Of a DNA stretch of 64,000 nt, positions 1-9,512 are shown in pieces; within the stretch, counting starts at the first letter, position 1; each line of letters begins with the position of its first letter. Both the position numbers and the translations under genes were made by a program. The stretch covers positions 1-64,000 of the forward strand of contig CAWKLQ010000012.1 of assembly GCA_963850525.1 (NCBI GenBank). The letters run 5' to 3'. Under the pieces are notes generated by a model, which was given only the letters and a program-made list of their open reading frames with translations, searched no databases and had not been told where the DNA came from. The stretch comes from JAEMQF01 sp963850525 (GTDB lineage: Bacteria > Pseudomonadota > Gammaproteobacteria > Burkholderiales > Burkholderiaceae_C).

Positions 1-100
1 CCCGACCGCGCGCGTCAGCCACATACCGGGATCACCGTGGCCTCGCGAGCCCGGCGAAAAGAGTACCCTGCGGGCATGCTGGCCGCACTGGAGGTAGCCA

Positions 101-1707
101 ATGCAAGCGCCCCAGACTGACCGTCGCCGCATGCTTCGCCTGGCCGCCGCCGGGGCTGTCACCTTGTGGTTGCCGCGCAGCGCCTGGAGCCAGCCGCGCC
201 TGCGCGAGCAACCCGTTCACGCTGGGCGTGGCCAGCGGCGCGCCCACGCCACGACAGCGTGGTGCTGTGGACGCGGCTGGTGCACACCGGCGTGTTCGGC
301 GGCTCGAGCTGCGATGCGCCGATCACGGTGCGCTGGGAAATGGCGCACGACGAGGCCTTCACGCGCATCGCGCAGAAGGGCCAGGCGCAGGCGCTCGCCC
401 GAACTGGCGCACAGCGTGCATGTGGAGGCGCGCGGGCTGGAGACCGACCGCTGGCTACTTCTATCGCTTCATGCTCGGCGGCGCGGGCAACGACTGGGTC
501 AGCCCGGTGGGGCGCACGCGCACCTTGCCCGCTCCCGACGCGGAGGTCGCGCGCCTGCGCCTGGGCTACGCCTCGTGCCAGCGCTGGGAGCACGGCTACT
601 TCAGCGCCTGGCGCCACCTGCGCGCCGACGCAGCCCGACGCGGTGGTGTTCCTGGGCGACTACATCTACGAGTACCCCGGCGCGGCCAACGCCGTGCGCG
701 CGCCCACCGGCGGCTGGGTGCTCACGCTGGACGACTACCGCAAGCGCTACGCGCTGTACAAGGGCGAGGCCGACCTGCAGGCCGCGCACGCCGCCTGCCC
801 CTGGTTCGTGACCTGGGACGACCACGAGGTGCAGAACGACTACGCCGGCCTCAGCGACCGGCGAGAGCGGCCCGGCGGTGGCCGACTTCCGGCCCGCCGC
901 GCCGCGGCCTACCAGGCCTTCTACGAGCACATGCCGATGCGCGCCAGCGTGCTCACGCGTGCGCTGGGCGGCCTGGCCAGCGGCGCCGAGATGCGCATCT
1001 ACGGCCAGCGTGCGTTTCGGCCAGCTCGCCACGCTGATCCTGCTCGACGCGCGCCAGTACCGCAGACCCGCAGGCCTGCACGCGCGACGGCAAGCCCGGC
1101 TCGAGCACCGTCAACCCGGCGACCTGCGCGAGCTGGACGGACCCGGCGCGAACGCATGCTGGGCGCCGAGCAGGAGCACTGGCTGGACGAGAGCCTGCGC
1201 CGCAACGCCAGGCGAGAGCGGCTGGAATCTGCTCGGCCAGACGACGCTGTTCGGCGCGCGCGACTTCAGGCCCGGCGCCGGGCAGAGCCTCTGGAACGAC
1301 GGCTGGGACGGCTACGCGCCGGCGCGCTCGCGCCTGACCGACGCGCTGCAAAAGCACAGCGTCGCCAACCCCGTGCTGCTGGGCGGCGACGTGCATGAAA
1401 ACTGGGTTGGCCACGTCTGGCCGACTACGCCGACCCGGCGAGCCCGAGCATGGGCGTCGAGTTCTGCGGCACCAGCATCACCTCGCGCTCGGGCTGGCAA
1501 CGCCAAGACGCAAGCGTCCTGGCCGAGAACCCGCACTTCGTCTTCGCCGACGCCGAGCGCAAAGGCTACGGCATCGTCGACCTCACGCCGCAGCAGATGA
1601 GCGTGTCGCTGCGCGTCGTGAGCGACGTTGCGGCGAAGGAGGCGACGATCGAGACGCTGGCGAAGTTCGCGGTGCAGGCGGGGCGGGCGAAGATCGAACG
1701 TGGCTGA
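101..1707 (+). pseudogene. PhoD-like alkaline phosphatase, multiply frameshifted
   Basis: Alkaline phosphatase D family: secreted metal-dependent phosphatase or phosphodiesterase. The start at 101 has a good ribosome site (GGAGGT, 5 bases upstream) and an export signal with paired arginines and a hydrophobic stretch ending near PRSAWS. The body is recognisable only by switching frames: SGAPTP and DSVVLWTRL early, FLGDYIYEYPG, then TWDDHEVQNDY (metal-ligand region), LLGGDVHENWVG, and an intact C-terminus from about 1450. Roughly ten indels are needed to rejoin it. All the conserved blocks survive, so decay is recent or the breaks are sequencing errors. Family assignment is firm. Functionality is unknown. 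Confidence 0.8.
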
Positions 1708-1770
1708 CGCGGGTCGGCGGGGGTGGGGGATTCCCGTCCGCAATTCGCCGGCCTGATCACCCGCTTCGTT

Positions 1771-2052
1771 TCATGATGCAGCGCCACCTTGCTGCGCTGC
1801 GATGCGCCGGCAATGCACGAGCGCAGCCTCGACCAGATTCATGCTGGCCTCCGCAATCTGCGCACCGGCCAGAACGGCGGGCAACTCGTCGGGCGCCACA
1901 TCCACTTGCCGGTTCACGTGCACCGGAGGGTCGCCCGCGCGGTGCAGCTGCCCGAACAGATCGCCCAGCGCCGGGCCAGCGTCGACAAAACACGCCCGCC
2001 ATGGCGCGGCCGCCGCGGGCGCGGAGGGAGGCGATTGAGCGTCCGGCGTCAT
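1771..2052 (-). CDS. Short hypothetical protein, possible 2-hydroxyacid dehydrogenase N-terminal remnant
   Basis: A 93-residue frame starting 23 bases after the stop of the upstream GST-like gene. Residues about 21-55 (FVDAGPALGDLF, then a DELPAVLAGAQI segment) resemble the first strand and helix of D-2-hydroxyacid dehydrogenases. The frame then loses similarity and stops after about 93 residues, so there is no nucleotide-binding domain. It may be the stump of a deleted gene. Bases 1708-1770, before it, hold nothing recognisable. The family suggestion rests only on a short visual match. Confidence 0.3.
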   Translation of the reverse strand: MTPDAQSPPSAPAAAAPWRACFVDAGPALGDLFGQLHRAGDPPVHVNRQVDVAPDELPAVLAGAQIAEASMNLVEAALVHCRRIAAQQGGAAS

Positions 2053-2074
2053 CGAGCGTCGCCCGGAAGTGCGA

Positions 2075-2712
2075 TCAAAGCGCCATCGAAGGCCGCTGCG
2101 CGATCGCCGCACGCCAACGCTGCAGGTGCGGGTGCTGCTCGCTCGGGCTTGACCTTCACGACGCGCGCAAAGTCAACCGCCACCGCGGCGCTGATGTCGG
2201 CAACGCTGAAGCGATCGGTGGCGACGAAGTCGCGTCCCGCCAATCGCTCGTTGAGCGTGACGAAGAAGCGCTGCACGCGCGCCACGCCGCGCTGCGCGAG
2301 CTCGGGGATTTGCGGGTAGTCCACCGGCCCGGGCAGCGCCCGGTTCGCCATCGCCGGCGCGCTGTTGCGCAAGCGCCTCCGCAATCGCCATCAGCCCTTC
2401 GAACTCGATGCGCCAGTTCCAGCTCGCAATCTCGGCCTTTTCCGCAGGCGTGTTGCCGAGCAGAGGGGGCTGCGGAAATCGCGCCTCGAGGTAGGCCGTG
2501 ATCGCCGCGTTGTCGGTGAGCATCAGGCCGTCGTCGGTGCGCAGCGCGGGCACGGTGCAGTGCGGGTTGATCTTGCGGTACGCGTCGCTCAGTTGTTCTC
2601 CGCTGCGCAGGTCGACCTGCACCGTCTCATGCGCGACGCCTTTTTCGGCAAGCAGAATGCGCGCGCGGCGCGGGCTTGGGGCGGTGCTGCAGTCGTAAAG
2701 CGTGATCGTCAT
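2075..2712 (-). pseudogene. Glutathione S-transferase family protein, frameshifted
   Basis: Cytosolic GST-like protein. The N-terminal thioredoxin-fold half is intact (MTITLYDCSTAPSPRRARI, then a TVPALRTDDG segment with the cis-proline and an ...LTDNAAITAYLE segment that binds the glutathione gamma-glutamyl end). The frame breaks near 2365 and resumes in another phase through the all-alpha domain (RFFVTLNERLAGRDFVATD, FSVADISAAVAVDFA). It breaks again near 2140 before the typical ending EQHPHLQRWRAAIAQRP and a TGA at 2075-2077. Two indels restore a protein of about 210 residues, normal for the family. Substrate unknown. Confidence 0.75.
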
Positions 2713-2728
2713 GATGGCGCCGGCGCGG

Positions 2729-3110
2729 CTACGGCTTCAGCACGGTCGCGAAGACCTTCTGCGCGACCACCCAGCGCCCGTCGACCTTGAGCAAGTTCAG
2801 GTAGTCGGTGAAGAACCGGGGCGGGATCTGACATTTGACTTTGACGAGCGCGGTCGTCGGCCCGGACTGGTCGACCCAGAGGATCGCGTCATCCCGCGGC
2901 AAACCCTTGGACTTCGGGCGTCGGCCGCTCGCGCACCATCTTGAGCCACTGCGCAAGCGGCAGCACGGTCAACTTGCCTTCGTGTTCGTAGGTCAGCGCG
3001 CTGGTTTCGTGAAAGACGCTGGCGAGCTTGTCGGCGTCCCCCTCGTAAAGCCCGTCCAGATAAGTCTGGGCCGTCTGCTCGATGGCGTTGCGGTCGCTGC
3101 TGTGGTTCAT
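2729..3110 (-). pseudogene. NTF2-like (SnoaL/DUF4440-type) protein, frameshifted
   Basis: Small cone-fold protein of the nuclear transport factor 2-like superfamily, about 125 residues when repaired. The first half starts at 3110 (MNHSSDRNAIEQTAQTYLDG, then DADKLASVFHETSALTYEHEG), typical of putative lumazine-binding/DUF4440 proteins. One indel near 2900 moves the frame; the second half ends RWVVAQKVFATVLKP and stops at 2729. The start lies 17 bases before the GST-like stop in the same direction, so the two may be cotranscribed. No enzymatic role can be assigned. Confidence 0.65.
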
Positions 3111-3184
3111 CGCATGGGCCTCCTTGGGGACGTCAATCGTACTGCCCAAAAACCGGTCACGCTCTCCCCCGCCCGCGCTTCCAT

Positions 3185-4071
3185 TCAGCCCGCCGCGGCC
3201 AGCTTGTCCTGCGTCTTCGTCTCGAAGTCGCTCGCGTCGTGGCGCTCGTGCAGCTGGCTCGACGGCTGGCCCCAGGTGCGGTTCACCATGCGGCCGCGCT
3301 TGCACGGCCGGGCGCTGCGCGATCTGCATCGGTCCAGCGCAGCACGTGGCTGTAGTCCTGCACCTGCAGGAACTCGCCCGCCTCGTAGAGCTGGCCCTTG
3401 ACCAGCGTGCCGTACCAGGGCCAGACCGCCATGTCGGCGATCGTGTAGTCGTCGCCCGCCAGATACTCGCTCTCGGCCAGGCGCCGGTTCAGCACGTCGA
3501 GCTGGCGCTTGACCTCCATCGCGAAGCGGTCGATCGGCGTACTCGATCTTGCTCGGCGCGTAGGCGTAGAAGTGGCCGAAGCCGCCGCCGAGGTAGGGCG
3601 CGCTGCCCATCTGCCAGAACAGCCACGACAGGCATTCGGCGCGCTGCGGCGCCCACCGGCCGGCAAGAAGGCGCGCCGAACTTCTCGGCCAGGTACAGCA
3701 GGATCGCGCCCGACTCGAACACGCGCACCGGCGTTGCGGACCGCTGCGGTCCAGCAGCGCCGGGATCTTGGAGTTCGGGTTCACCGCGACAAAGCCGCTG
3801 CCGAACTGCTCGCCGCTCGTTGATGCGGATCAGCCAGGCGTCGTACTCGGCGCCCGCGTGGCCCAGCGCGAGCAGCTCTTCGAGCATCACCGTGACTTTC
3901 ACGCCGTTGGGCGTGGCCGAGCGAATAGAGCTGCAGCGGATGGCGGCCGACGGGCAGGTCCTTGTCGTGCGTCGCGCCCGCGATCGGGCGGTTGATGTTG
4001 GCGAAGCGGCCGCCGGATTCTTTGTTCCAGGTCCAGATTTTGGGAGGCGTGTAGGCGGGCAAGTCGGGCAT
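3185..4071 (-). pseudogene. yghU: YghU-like glutathione-dependent disulfide-bond oxidoreductase, frameshifted
   Basis: Nu-class GST/disulfide reductase of the YghU family. The N-terminus at 4071 carries the long family leader (PPKIWTWNKESGGRFANINR, then LPVGRHPLQLYSLG). Later blocks lie in different frames: VTVMLEELLALG, NPNSKIPALLDRSGP, VRVFESGAILLYLAEKFG, IDRFAMEVKRQLDVLNRRL, DDYTIADMAVWPWYG, and the C-terminus QLHERHDASDFETKTQDK. At least five indels are required; the repaired length of about 290 residues fits YghU. Family identity is strong because conserved blocks occur in the right order. The gene as written cannot give a full protein. Confidence 0.8.
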
Positions 4072-4191
4072 CGATGCGCTCCAGACGGAGGTGGGGAGTG
4101 CGCAGTATCCGCGCAACTGTGTCGGCGAGCTGGTGCGCCGGCCGGGTCGGGTAGGCTTGTGCCCAAGCTCATCACGCTGAAGAAACCCGCC

Positions 4192-4899
4192 ATGCAATTC
4201 GCCCACGCCCCCGCCATCTGGCAAGCCTTCCCGGAACTGGTCGCCGGGGCGATCCAGGCAGAGGGCATCCACGATCACGCCGCAGTGCAGACGGCGCAGT
4301 CACGCTACATCGACATCGCCAAGTCCAAGCTGCAAGCCGGCGCCGAGTCCGACCTGCCCGCCATCCAGGCGTGGCGCCGCGCCTTCGCGCGCATGGGCCT
4401 CAAACCCACGCAATACCGCTGCGCCGCCGAGGCGCTGCTGCGACGTTTGCGCAAGGAGGGCAATCTGCCGCCGCTGCACCCGCTGGTGGACCTGTGCAAT
4501 GCCGTGTCGGTGGCGTATGCGATTCCGATCGCGGTGTTCGACCTGGCCCACGTGTCCGGCAACTTGCAGGTGCGCCACGCGGTGGGCGATGAAGACTGCC
4601 TCGCCTTCAGCGGCGAGCACGAACGGCCCGACGCGGGCGAAGTGATTTTCGCCGACGACGCGCGCCACGTGCACGCGCGCCGCTGGTGCAACCGGCAGAG
4701 CGCCCTGTCGGCGATCCGCCCGGCGACAGTGCAGGTGTTGATCGTCGCCGAGGCCATGCACGAGACGGCGGCGCACGATGTCGCCGAGCTGCTGGATGCG
4801 CTGACCGGTGAGCTGCGCTCGTTGTGGAGTGCGCGTGTGCGCACTGCGATGTTGACGAAGGACGCGCCGCTGTTCGACGGCGCCGGACAGGGTGCCTAG
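4192..4899 (+). CDS. B3/B4 tRNA-binding-domain protein
   Basis: A 235-residue protein with the B3/B4 fold found in the beta subunit of phenylalanyl-tRNA synthetase and in free-standing proteins. Visible blocks are YRCAAEALLRRLRKEGNLPP, LVDLCNAVSVAYAIPIAVFD and a FADDARHVHARRWCNRQS segment, which match the stand-alone family. It may edit mischarged tRNA or bind nucleic acid, but the role of the free-standing forms is not settled. It is the only uninterrupted gene in the first 6 kb. An in-frame GTG at 4159 is an alternative start. Its TAG stop lies inside the left arm of the large inverted repeat that follows. Confidence 0.8.
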   Translation: MQFAHAPAIWQAFPELVAGAIQAEGIHDHAAVQTAQSRYIDIAKSKLQAGAESDLPAIQAWRRAFARMGLKPTQYRCAAEALLRRLRKEGNLPPLHPLVDLCNAVSVAYAIPIAVFDLAHVSGNLQVRHAVGDEDCLAFSGEHERPDAGEVIFADDARHVHARRWCNRQSALSAIRPATVQVLIVAEAMHETAAHDVAELLDALTGELRSLWSARVRTAMLTKDAPLFDGAGQGA

Positions 4900-5061
4900 G
4901 AGCCTGGGCGGCAGAAGGCGGGGTCCGCGCCGGGGAGAGTTGCCGGGCCAGTCTAGGCGCCGGCGAGGCGTGTGGCGGGCCCACACAACGAGCCGGAAAC
5001 GACGAATGGCCCGGCAAATCTCCCCGGCGCGGACCCCGCCTTCTGCCGCCCAGGCTCCTAG
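4896..5061. repeat. Large inverted repeat, 55-bp arms, spanning both convergent stop codons
   Basis: Left arm 4896-4950 and right arm 5007-5061 are reverse complements with one mismatch, separated by 56 bases. The spacer also folds (CCGGC...GTGTGG facing CCACAC...GCCGG), so almost the whole 166 bp could form one long hairpin. The TAG of the upstream plus-strand gene (4897-4899) and the TAG of the downstream minus-strand gene (5058-5060) are the same bases in the two arms. It could act as a bidirectional terminator. It could also be a miniature inverted-repeat element. No T-tract is present on either side. Confidence 0.85.
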
Positions 5062-6184
5062 CCGTAAGGCGTCGCCTTGCCCTTCCTGCGGAACGGATAG
5101 ATGAGCTGTCCCATATAGGTCTCAGGCGGCTGGAAGTTCACCGTGCCGTAGTTCTTGGGCCAATGGTCCGGCTGGTGCGCGGTGCCGAACAGCAGATCCC
5201 ACAGTGGCAGGAAGCTGGCAAAATTTTTGTCGATGCCTTCCTCGTCGGAGCTATGGTGCCAGTGGTGATACTCGGGCGTCGAGATCACCCAGCGCAGTCC
5301 GGGAAACGCCAGCGCAGGTTGGCGTGGATGAACACGGCGTGGAACGAAACGAAGACCAGGTAAGCGTACAGCGCTGCCGGCGCGAAGCCGAGCACGAATA
5401 CCGGCAGGAACGAAACCGAACGCGTGATCAGCACGTCCACCACATGCATGCGCGAACCGGCCAGCCAGTCCATTTTCAGGCTCGAGTGGTGAATCGCGTG
5501 GAAGCTCCACAGCCAGGGCAGCCTGGTGGAAGGCGCGGTGTATCCAGTAAGTGGCAAGGTCCACGCTGACGATCGAGCTCGACAAACTGCAGCCACAGCG
5601 GCTGGGCGGCGACCGCCTGCTGAAACTCAAGGCGCACCGCCCATGCAAAGAACACCTGTGCCGGAATCAGCGCGGCGAAAGAAACCAGCTGCACACCGAC
5701 ATGGCTGACGAAAAAATGCTTGATATCGGTCTGCCATCCTTCGCGGAATACGTTCTGCGCGCGCAGCGGAAACAGACCTTCCAGCGGCACGAAGACAAGC
5801 GCCAGCACCAGCAGTTCGAGCACGAAATAATCGAGACCAACCGAGAAAGCTCGCGGTACTCCGATATCCACCGCCTCGGCCTCGGCGCCGCCTATCAGCA
5901 GCGCAGTGGCGCCGAGCGCAATGCCCAGCAGGCCGCGGCGGTTGGGGCGCGTCAGCATCACGCCCAGCGCGCCGAGCACGAGGGTGGCAAAGAATGCTCG
6001 TCTGCAGCATGCCGCGGAACAGGCCGAATATGCGCGAGGTACATCGGCAGCGCGTCCTTGGTCACCAGCAGATCGGGCAGCAGGAAACACAGCTCGGCCA
6101 GCACGCACAACATGCCGAGCACGCCCGACGGTGAGCCCGGCGCGCTTGCCGATCGGCCAGGCGCAGTTCTGGGCTCAGCGCCAT
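5058..6184 (-). pseudogene. Sterol desaturase/fatty acid hydroxylase family protein, frameshifted
   Basis: Integral membrane di-iron hydroxylase. Rejoined segments show an N-terminal membrane helix (LCVLAELCFLLPDLLVTKDA), a second membrane region, then histidine boxes: HRAFH, HAIHHSSLKMD, and EYHHWHHSSDEEGIDKNFA, with the usual ending LPLWDLLFGTAHQP. Repair needs about five indels between 5285 and 6184 and gives some 370 residues. All eight-histidine blocks are preserved. The likely start is the ATG at 6184; the first 25 codons also need a frame change. It converges on the B3/B4 gene and stops within the inverted repeat. Confidence 0.8.
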
Positions 6185-6337
6185 GCGCGCACCTCGGCGC
6201 ATCTGTGACGCTCGCTGAGCTGCGGCTCCATGGAGGTTTGCATGGCTGCACCCGACGCGGCGGGATGGGAGAGAGGGGTTGCCGGCATTCTAGGAAATGC
6301 CGGGGATCGCGCTGCCGCGTTGAGGGCAGAATATTGA

Positions 6338-6790
6338 ATGCGTGTCGTGCCCCGCGCTGTTGCCGCGATCCTGACGGTGCTGCTGCACCTGCTGATCCTG
6401 TTCGCCCTGCTTCGAGTGACGGGAGTCCCGGTCAGGCCACCACCGCCACCCGCGGACGCGCAGGCACTGAGCGCCGACAAGCTGCACGGCGCTGGCGAAC
6501 AACTCGTCAGCGTCGACATCCGCGCCGGCCTGTCGCTGCTCGGGCGCGTCTGCGCCGGCAGCAGCTACGTCGGCATCGGCGTGACGGCGACGCCTGACTC
6601 GCAACGCATCATTCTGGTCGGTGACGACACTCCTGCATCCCGGGCCGGACTGCAGCACGACGACATCGTGCTGAACCCGGAGATTTGGCAGGACGCGCGC
6701 ACCGAGGGTGCACTGCTTCGGGTTGAGATCTTGCGCAAGGGAGTGAAGATGGCGCTGTGGGTGTTGGTCGGCAAGATCTGCATCGGGTAG
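6338..6790 (+). CDS. Single-pass membrane protein with a PDZ-like domain
   Basis: 150 residues: a basic N-terminus and one membrane helix (about residues 7-28), a proline run (PPPPP near 34-38), then a compact domain from about residue 70 to the end. The pattern VGIGVTATPDSQRIILVGDDTPASRAGLQ resembles the ligand-binding loop of PDZ domains, with a short PDZ-like tail. The architecture resembles the inner-membrane anchor plus PDZ arrangement of GspC-type proteins, but the protein is much shorter and no secretion genes lie nearby. Function unassigned. It diverges from the desaturase-family gene to its left and converges with the gene to its right. Confidence 0.6.
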   Translation: MRVVPRAVAAILTVLLHLLILFALLRVTGVPVRPPPPPADAQALSADKLHGAGEQLVSVDIRAGLSLLGRVCAGSSYVGIGVTATPDSQRIILVGDDTPASRAGLQHDDIVLNPEIWQDARTEGALLRVEILRKGVKMALWVLVGKICIG

Positions 6791-6851
6791 CGCCGCGAGG
6801 TGAGGTGCCGCCGTCATCGCAACGCTCACGGACTGCGGCGCAGAACCGGGC

Positions 6852-7736
6852 TCAGCGCGGTGGCCCCGGCATCTTGTGCGCAGTGATGTGCGCCGCGATG
6901 CAGCGCCAGCGCGCGCCTTGGCGGTGCCAGATGTCGGTGTAGCGGCTCTCCCCGGTGCGACCGTCTTTCAGTTCGAAGACGTTGGTCGCGTGGATCAGGG
7001 CCACGTCGCCGAATTGGCGCACCTGCACCCGCTCGACCGGAAAGCATGTCATCGAGGCGGCAAATGTGGGCAGCGCGAAGTGGGCCAGTGCGGCGGCCCG
7101 GTCCTGGTACGAGCCGTCGCTCGAGATGACGACGTAGTCGGGTGCGAGGTGCGTGTCGTACCAGGCGACGTCGGCGTCGCGGAACGACTTCACGTAGCGC
7201 TCGTTCAGCGCAGTCAGCACGGCCGCATCGGCACCCGTCGGATCCTGCCCTCGCCACACTGAGCATGCGGGCGCCAGCCCCGCAACCAGCGCCGGCGAGA
7301 CGCCTTCCCTCAGCGGCGTGTCCTGTGTGCTGACGAGGCGCCAGCCGGGCCCGCCCCAAAGGTACACATCGGTGTAGCGGACCCGGCTCGCTGCACTCGA
7401 GTACACGCCGTGCACCAGAGCCACGGGGCCGAACAGGCGCACGGGCTCGTCCTGCACGGTGGCGCCTTCCACCGGCGTGCGGCCTCGCACGTGGGCGATG
7501 AAATCGGCGCGCGACAGCCACGCGCCGTCGCTGCGCGTCGCGACGAAGTCGGAGTGCGTCAGCGCCTCGATCAGCGCGCCACCCGTGCCCGATCCGGCAG
7601 GGATGACACGGTGATTGACGGCACGCAGCTGCAACTGCGCGATTTCCGGCGCCGGAGTTGGTGCGGCGGTGGCGAGTTCGCCCGCGCCCACCAGACCGGC
7701 GAGGACGAAGAGTCCGGGAACTTGGGAGTCAAGCAT
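6852..7736 (-). CDS. Exported protein with two tandem NTF2-like (DUF4440) domains
   Basis: 294 residues from the ATG at 7736, with a hydrophobic leader ending near GELATAA that looks like a signal peptide. Two copies of a DUF4440/SnoaL-type domain follow: residues about 35-145 (FVATRSDGAWLSRADFIAHV, VALVHGVYSS, RYTDVYLWGGPGWRLVSTQ) and about 165-290 (DAAVLTALNERYVKSF, DYVVISSDGSYQDRAAALAHF, RYTDIWHRQGARWRCIAAH). The two halves share the RYTD(V/I) and final W-R motifs, so an internal duplication is likely. Role unknown, probably periplasmic. A TTG at 7760 is a less likely start. Confidence 0.65.
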   Translation of the reverse strand: MLDSQVPGLFVLAGLVGAGELATAAPTPAPEIAQLQLRAVNHRVIPAGSGTGGALIEALTHSDFVATRSDGAWLSRADFIAHVRGRTPVEGATVQDEPVRLFGPVALVHGVYSSAASRVRYTDVYLWGGPGWRLVSTQDTPLREGVSPALVAGLAPACSVWRGQDPTGADAAVLTALNERYVKSFRDADVAWYDTHLAPDYVVISSDGSYQDRAAALAHFALPTFAASMTCFPVERVQVRQFGDVALIHATNVFELKDGRTGESRYTDIWHRQGARWRCIAAHITAHKMPGPPR

Positions 7737-7885
7737 TTGCGCGAGCCCTGCATGAAACAAGGCTCCAGCTTAGGCGGCGCAGGGCGGCAGCGCTGTCACG
7801 TTCCTGTGCAGTTCGCGCGTGAGGGCGGCGTTGCAGCCGCGCGCCGCGCCCGCACCGGGCGGGTTCGCATGGCGCTGCCGCCGGT

Positions 7886-9376
7886 CTACTCGACGATCTT
7901 CACCGGCCGCCCGGGCGCGATCGTGCCCGCGCCGTAGACGCCGTTGAGCAGCTTCAACTGCGGCTCGGCCTGCGCGCCCAGCGGCGAGCGGCGCGCGAGT
8001 TCGGCAAAACCGCCCGCCGGCAGCGCCACGCTGCGCAGCGTCCACGGCTTGGCCGCAGCGCGGTCGCTCGGCGCGAAGCTGCGAAACGACGCGGTGGCTT
8101 CGCGCAGCAGCGCCCGGTTGCGCTCCAGAGTCGCTGCGTCGCGCGCCGCATGGATGAACGCGTAGGTGCGCCCGCCCGGCCCGTTGACCAGTGTCACTTC
8201 GAGCGGTTGGGTCTGGTTCTGCTCGAGCGTGCGCTGGCCGACGAAGTAGGTCGACTCGAAACCGCCGATCGGTTGGCGCTCGGTGCGCCCCTGGCTCGCC
8301 TTGAAGGCATTGCGCAAAATCTCCTCGTGGGTCTTGCCGGCGGCGGGCGGGACGAGCTTCATCAGCAAGCCCGCGTCGCCCGCCGCATTGATGATGCGCA
8401 GCATCTCGGGGTTGTTGTCGAAGCTCCAGCCTGCAGGCGCAGTCAACACCAGGCCGAGCGGCTCGTGGAAGAAATTCTGCCGGCGCACCACGCCCTGCTC
8501 GCGGCTCTCGCCGTAGGTGATGCCGTCGATGGCGCGCAGGTAGCGCTGCTGGCCTTCTTCGCGCGCGCTGCCTCCGTAGCCTTGGGCGATTCGCGTGATC
8601 GCCTGCAGGCGTTCGTCATTGCTCGGGTGCGAAGCGAGCCAGTTGCCGCCTTCGGGAACCTTGCGGCCCGCGGCGCGCGCGGTGTCGGCGGCAAAGCGCT
8701 CCTGGTCTTTCAGCACGCCGATCACGTCGACCATGTGCTTCGCACTGAAACCCACGCGCGACAGGTACTCGGCGCCGAGCTGGTCCGCCTGCAGTTCCTG
8801 CTCGCGGCTGTAGGAGGCGATCGACCCGGCGGCGATGCCGGTCGAGACCTGGTTCGCCGCCTGCGCCGCGCCCTGCACGCCCGTCACGGCTTCGACGAGC
8901 ACGCCCAGCACGGTGGCCGCCATCACGCCGGCGCCGGCGCGCTGCTGCTTGGTCGCGCGCTGCGCGCCGTGGCGCGCCGTGACGTGGCCGATCTCGTGGC
9001 CGATGACGCCGGCCAGATCGGCCTCGCTGTCCAGGTAGGCCATGATGCCGCGCGTCACGTAGACATAGCCGCCCGGCAGCGCGAACGCGTTCACGTCCGC
9101 ACTGTCGAGCACGGTGAAGGTCCACTGCAGATGGGCGCGGTGCGATTGCTTCGCCAGGCGCTGGCCGAGCTCGTTGACATAGGCCTGCAGCTTCGGGTTC
9201 GCGAGCGGCCCGCCGAACTCCTTCATCACCTCCTCATGCGCCTTTTTGCCCTCGGCGATCTCGCTCGCCTCGTCCATGACGCTGCGCTCGGTCTTGCCGG
9301 TGACGGGGTTGACGACATTCGTGCCGCAAGCTGCCGCGAGCAGCGCGGTGGCGACGAGAAGGCTCGACAGACGCAT
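7886..9376 (-). CDS. M48 family metalloprotease, lipoprotein (BepA/LoiP-like)
   Basis: 496 residues. Strong ribosome site AGGAGGT 5 bases before the ATG. The signal peptide carries a lipobox (LLAAAC, Cys17), so the protein is probably anchored to the outer membrane facing the periplasm. The zinc site HEIGH is at residues 127-131, with a downstream glutamate ligand in REQELQADQLG. A C-terminal region of about 200 residues follows, including QRYLRAIDGITYG and a GWSFDNNPE segment. The family degrades or helps mature outer-membrane proteins. Full length and well conserved. It is transcribed as a single gene or with the M48 gene upstream (137 bases away). Confidence 0.88.
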   Translation of the reverse strand: MRLSSLLVATALLAAACGTNVVNPVTGKTERSVMDEASEIAEGKKAHEEVMKEFGGPLANPKLQAYVNELGQRLAKQSHRAHLQWTFTVLDSADVNAFALPGGYVYVTRGIMAYLDSEADLAGVIGHEIGHVTARHGAQRATKQQRAGAGVMAATVLGVLVEAVTGVQGAAQAANQVSTGIAAGSIASYSREQELQADQLGAEYLSRVGFSAKHMVDVIGVLKDQERFAADTARAAGRKVPEGGNWLASHPSNDERLQAITRIAQGYGGSAREEGQQRYLRAIDGITYGESREQGVVRRQNFFHEPLGLVLTAPAGWSFDNNPEMLRIINAAGDAGLLMKLVPPAAGKTHEEILRNAFKASQGRTERQPIGGFESTYFVGQRTLEQNQTQPLEVTLVNGPGGRTYAFIHAARDAATLERNRALLREATASFRSFAPSDRAAAKPWTLRSVALPAGGFAELARRSPLGAQAEPQLKLLNGVYGAGTIAPGRPVKIVE

Positions 9377-9512
9377 GGGCTACCTCCTGACGCGATCGCT
9401 GCATCCTGCTGCCTCGCGGCAAACGGATGCGCACATTGAAGTGCCGAATCATCGCCCATTCAGTGGGAATTCGCGAGGCGGCGCCGCCGCCGACGCCTCG
9501 GGCCTCGTCAGA

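Noticed and set aside
1..100. Possible promoter or gene end at the window start
   Set aside because: No recognisable element except the ribosome site for the PhoD-like gene.
3082..4191. Long plus-strand reading frame upstream of the B3/B4 gene
   Set aside because: It is antisense to the NTF2-like and YghU-like genes and shows no family motif; only the part from 4192 is protein-like.
4896..5061. Ordinary rho-independent terminator
   Set aside because: Arms are far longer than usual terminators and no T-tract follows on either strand, so it is listed as a repeat.
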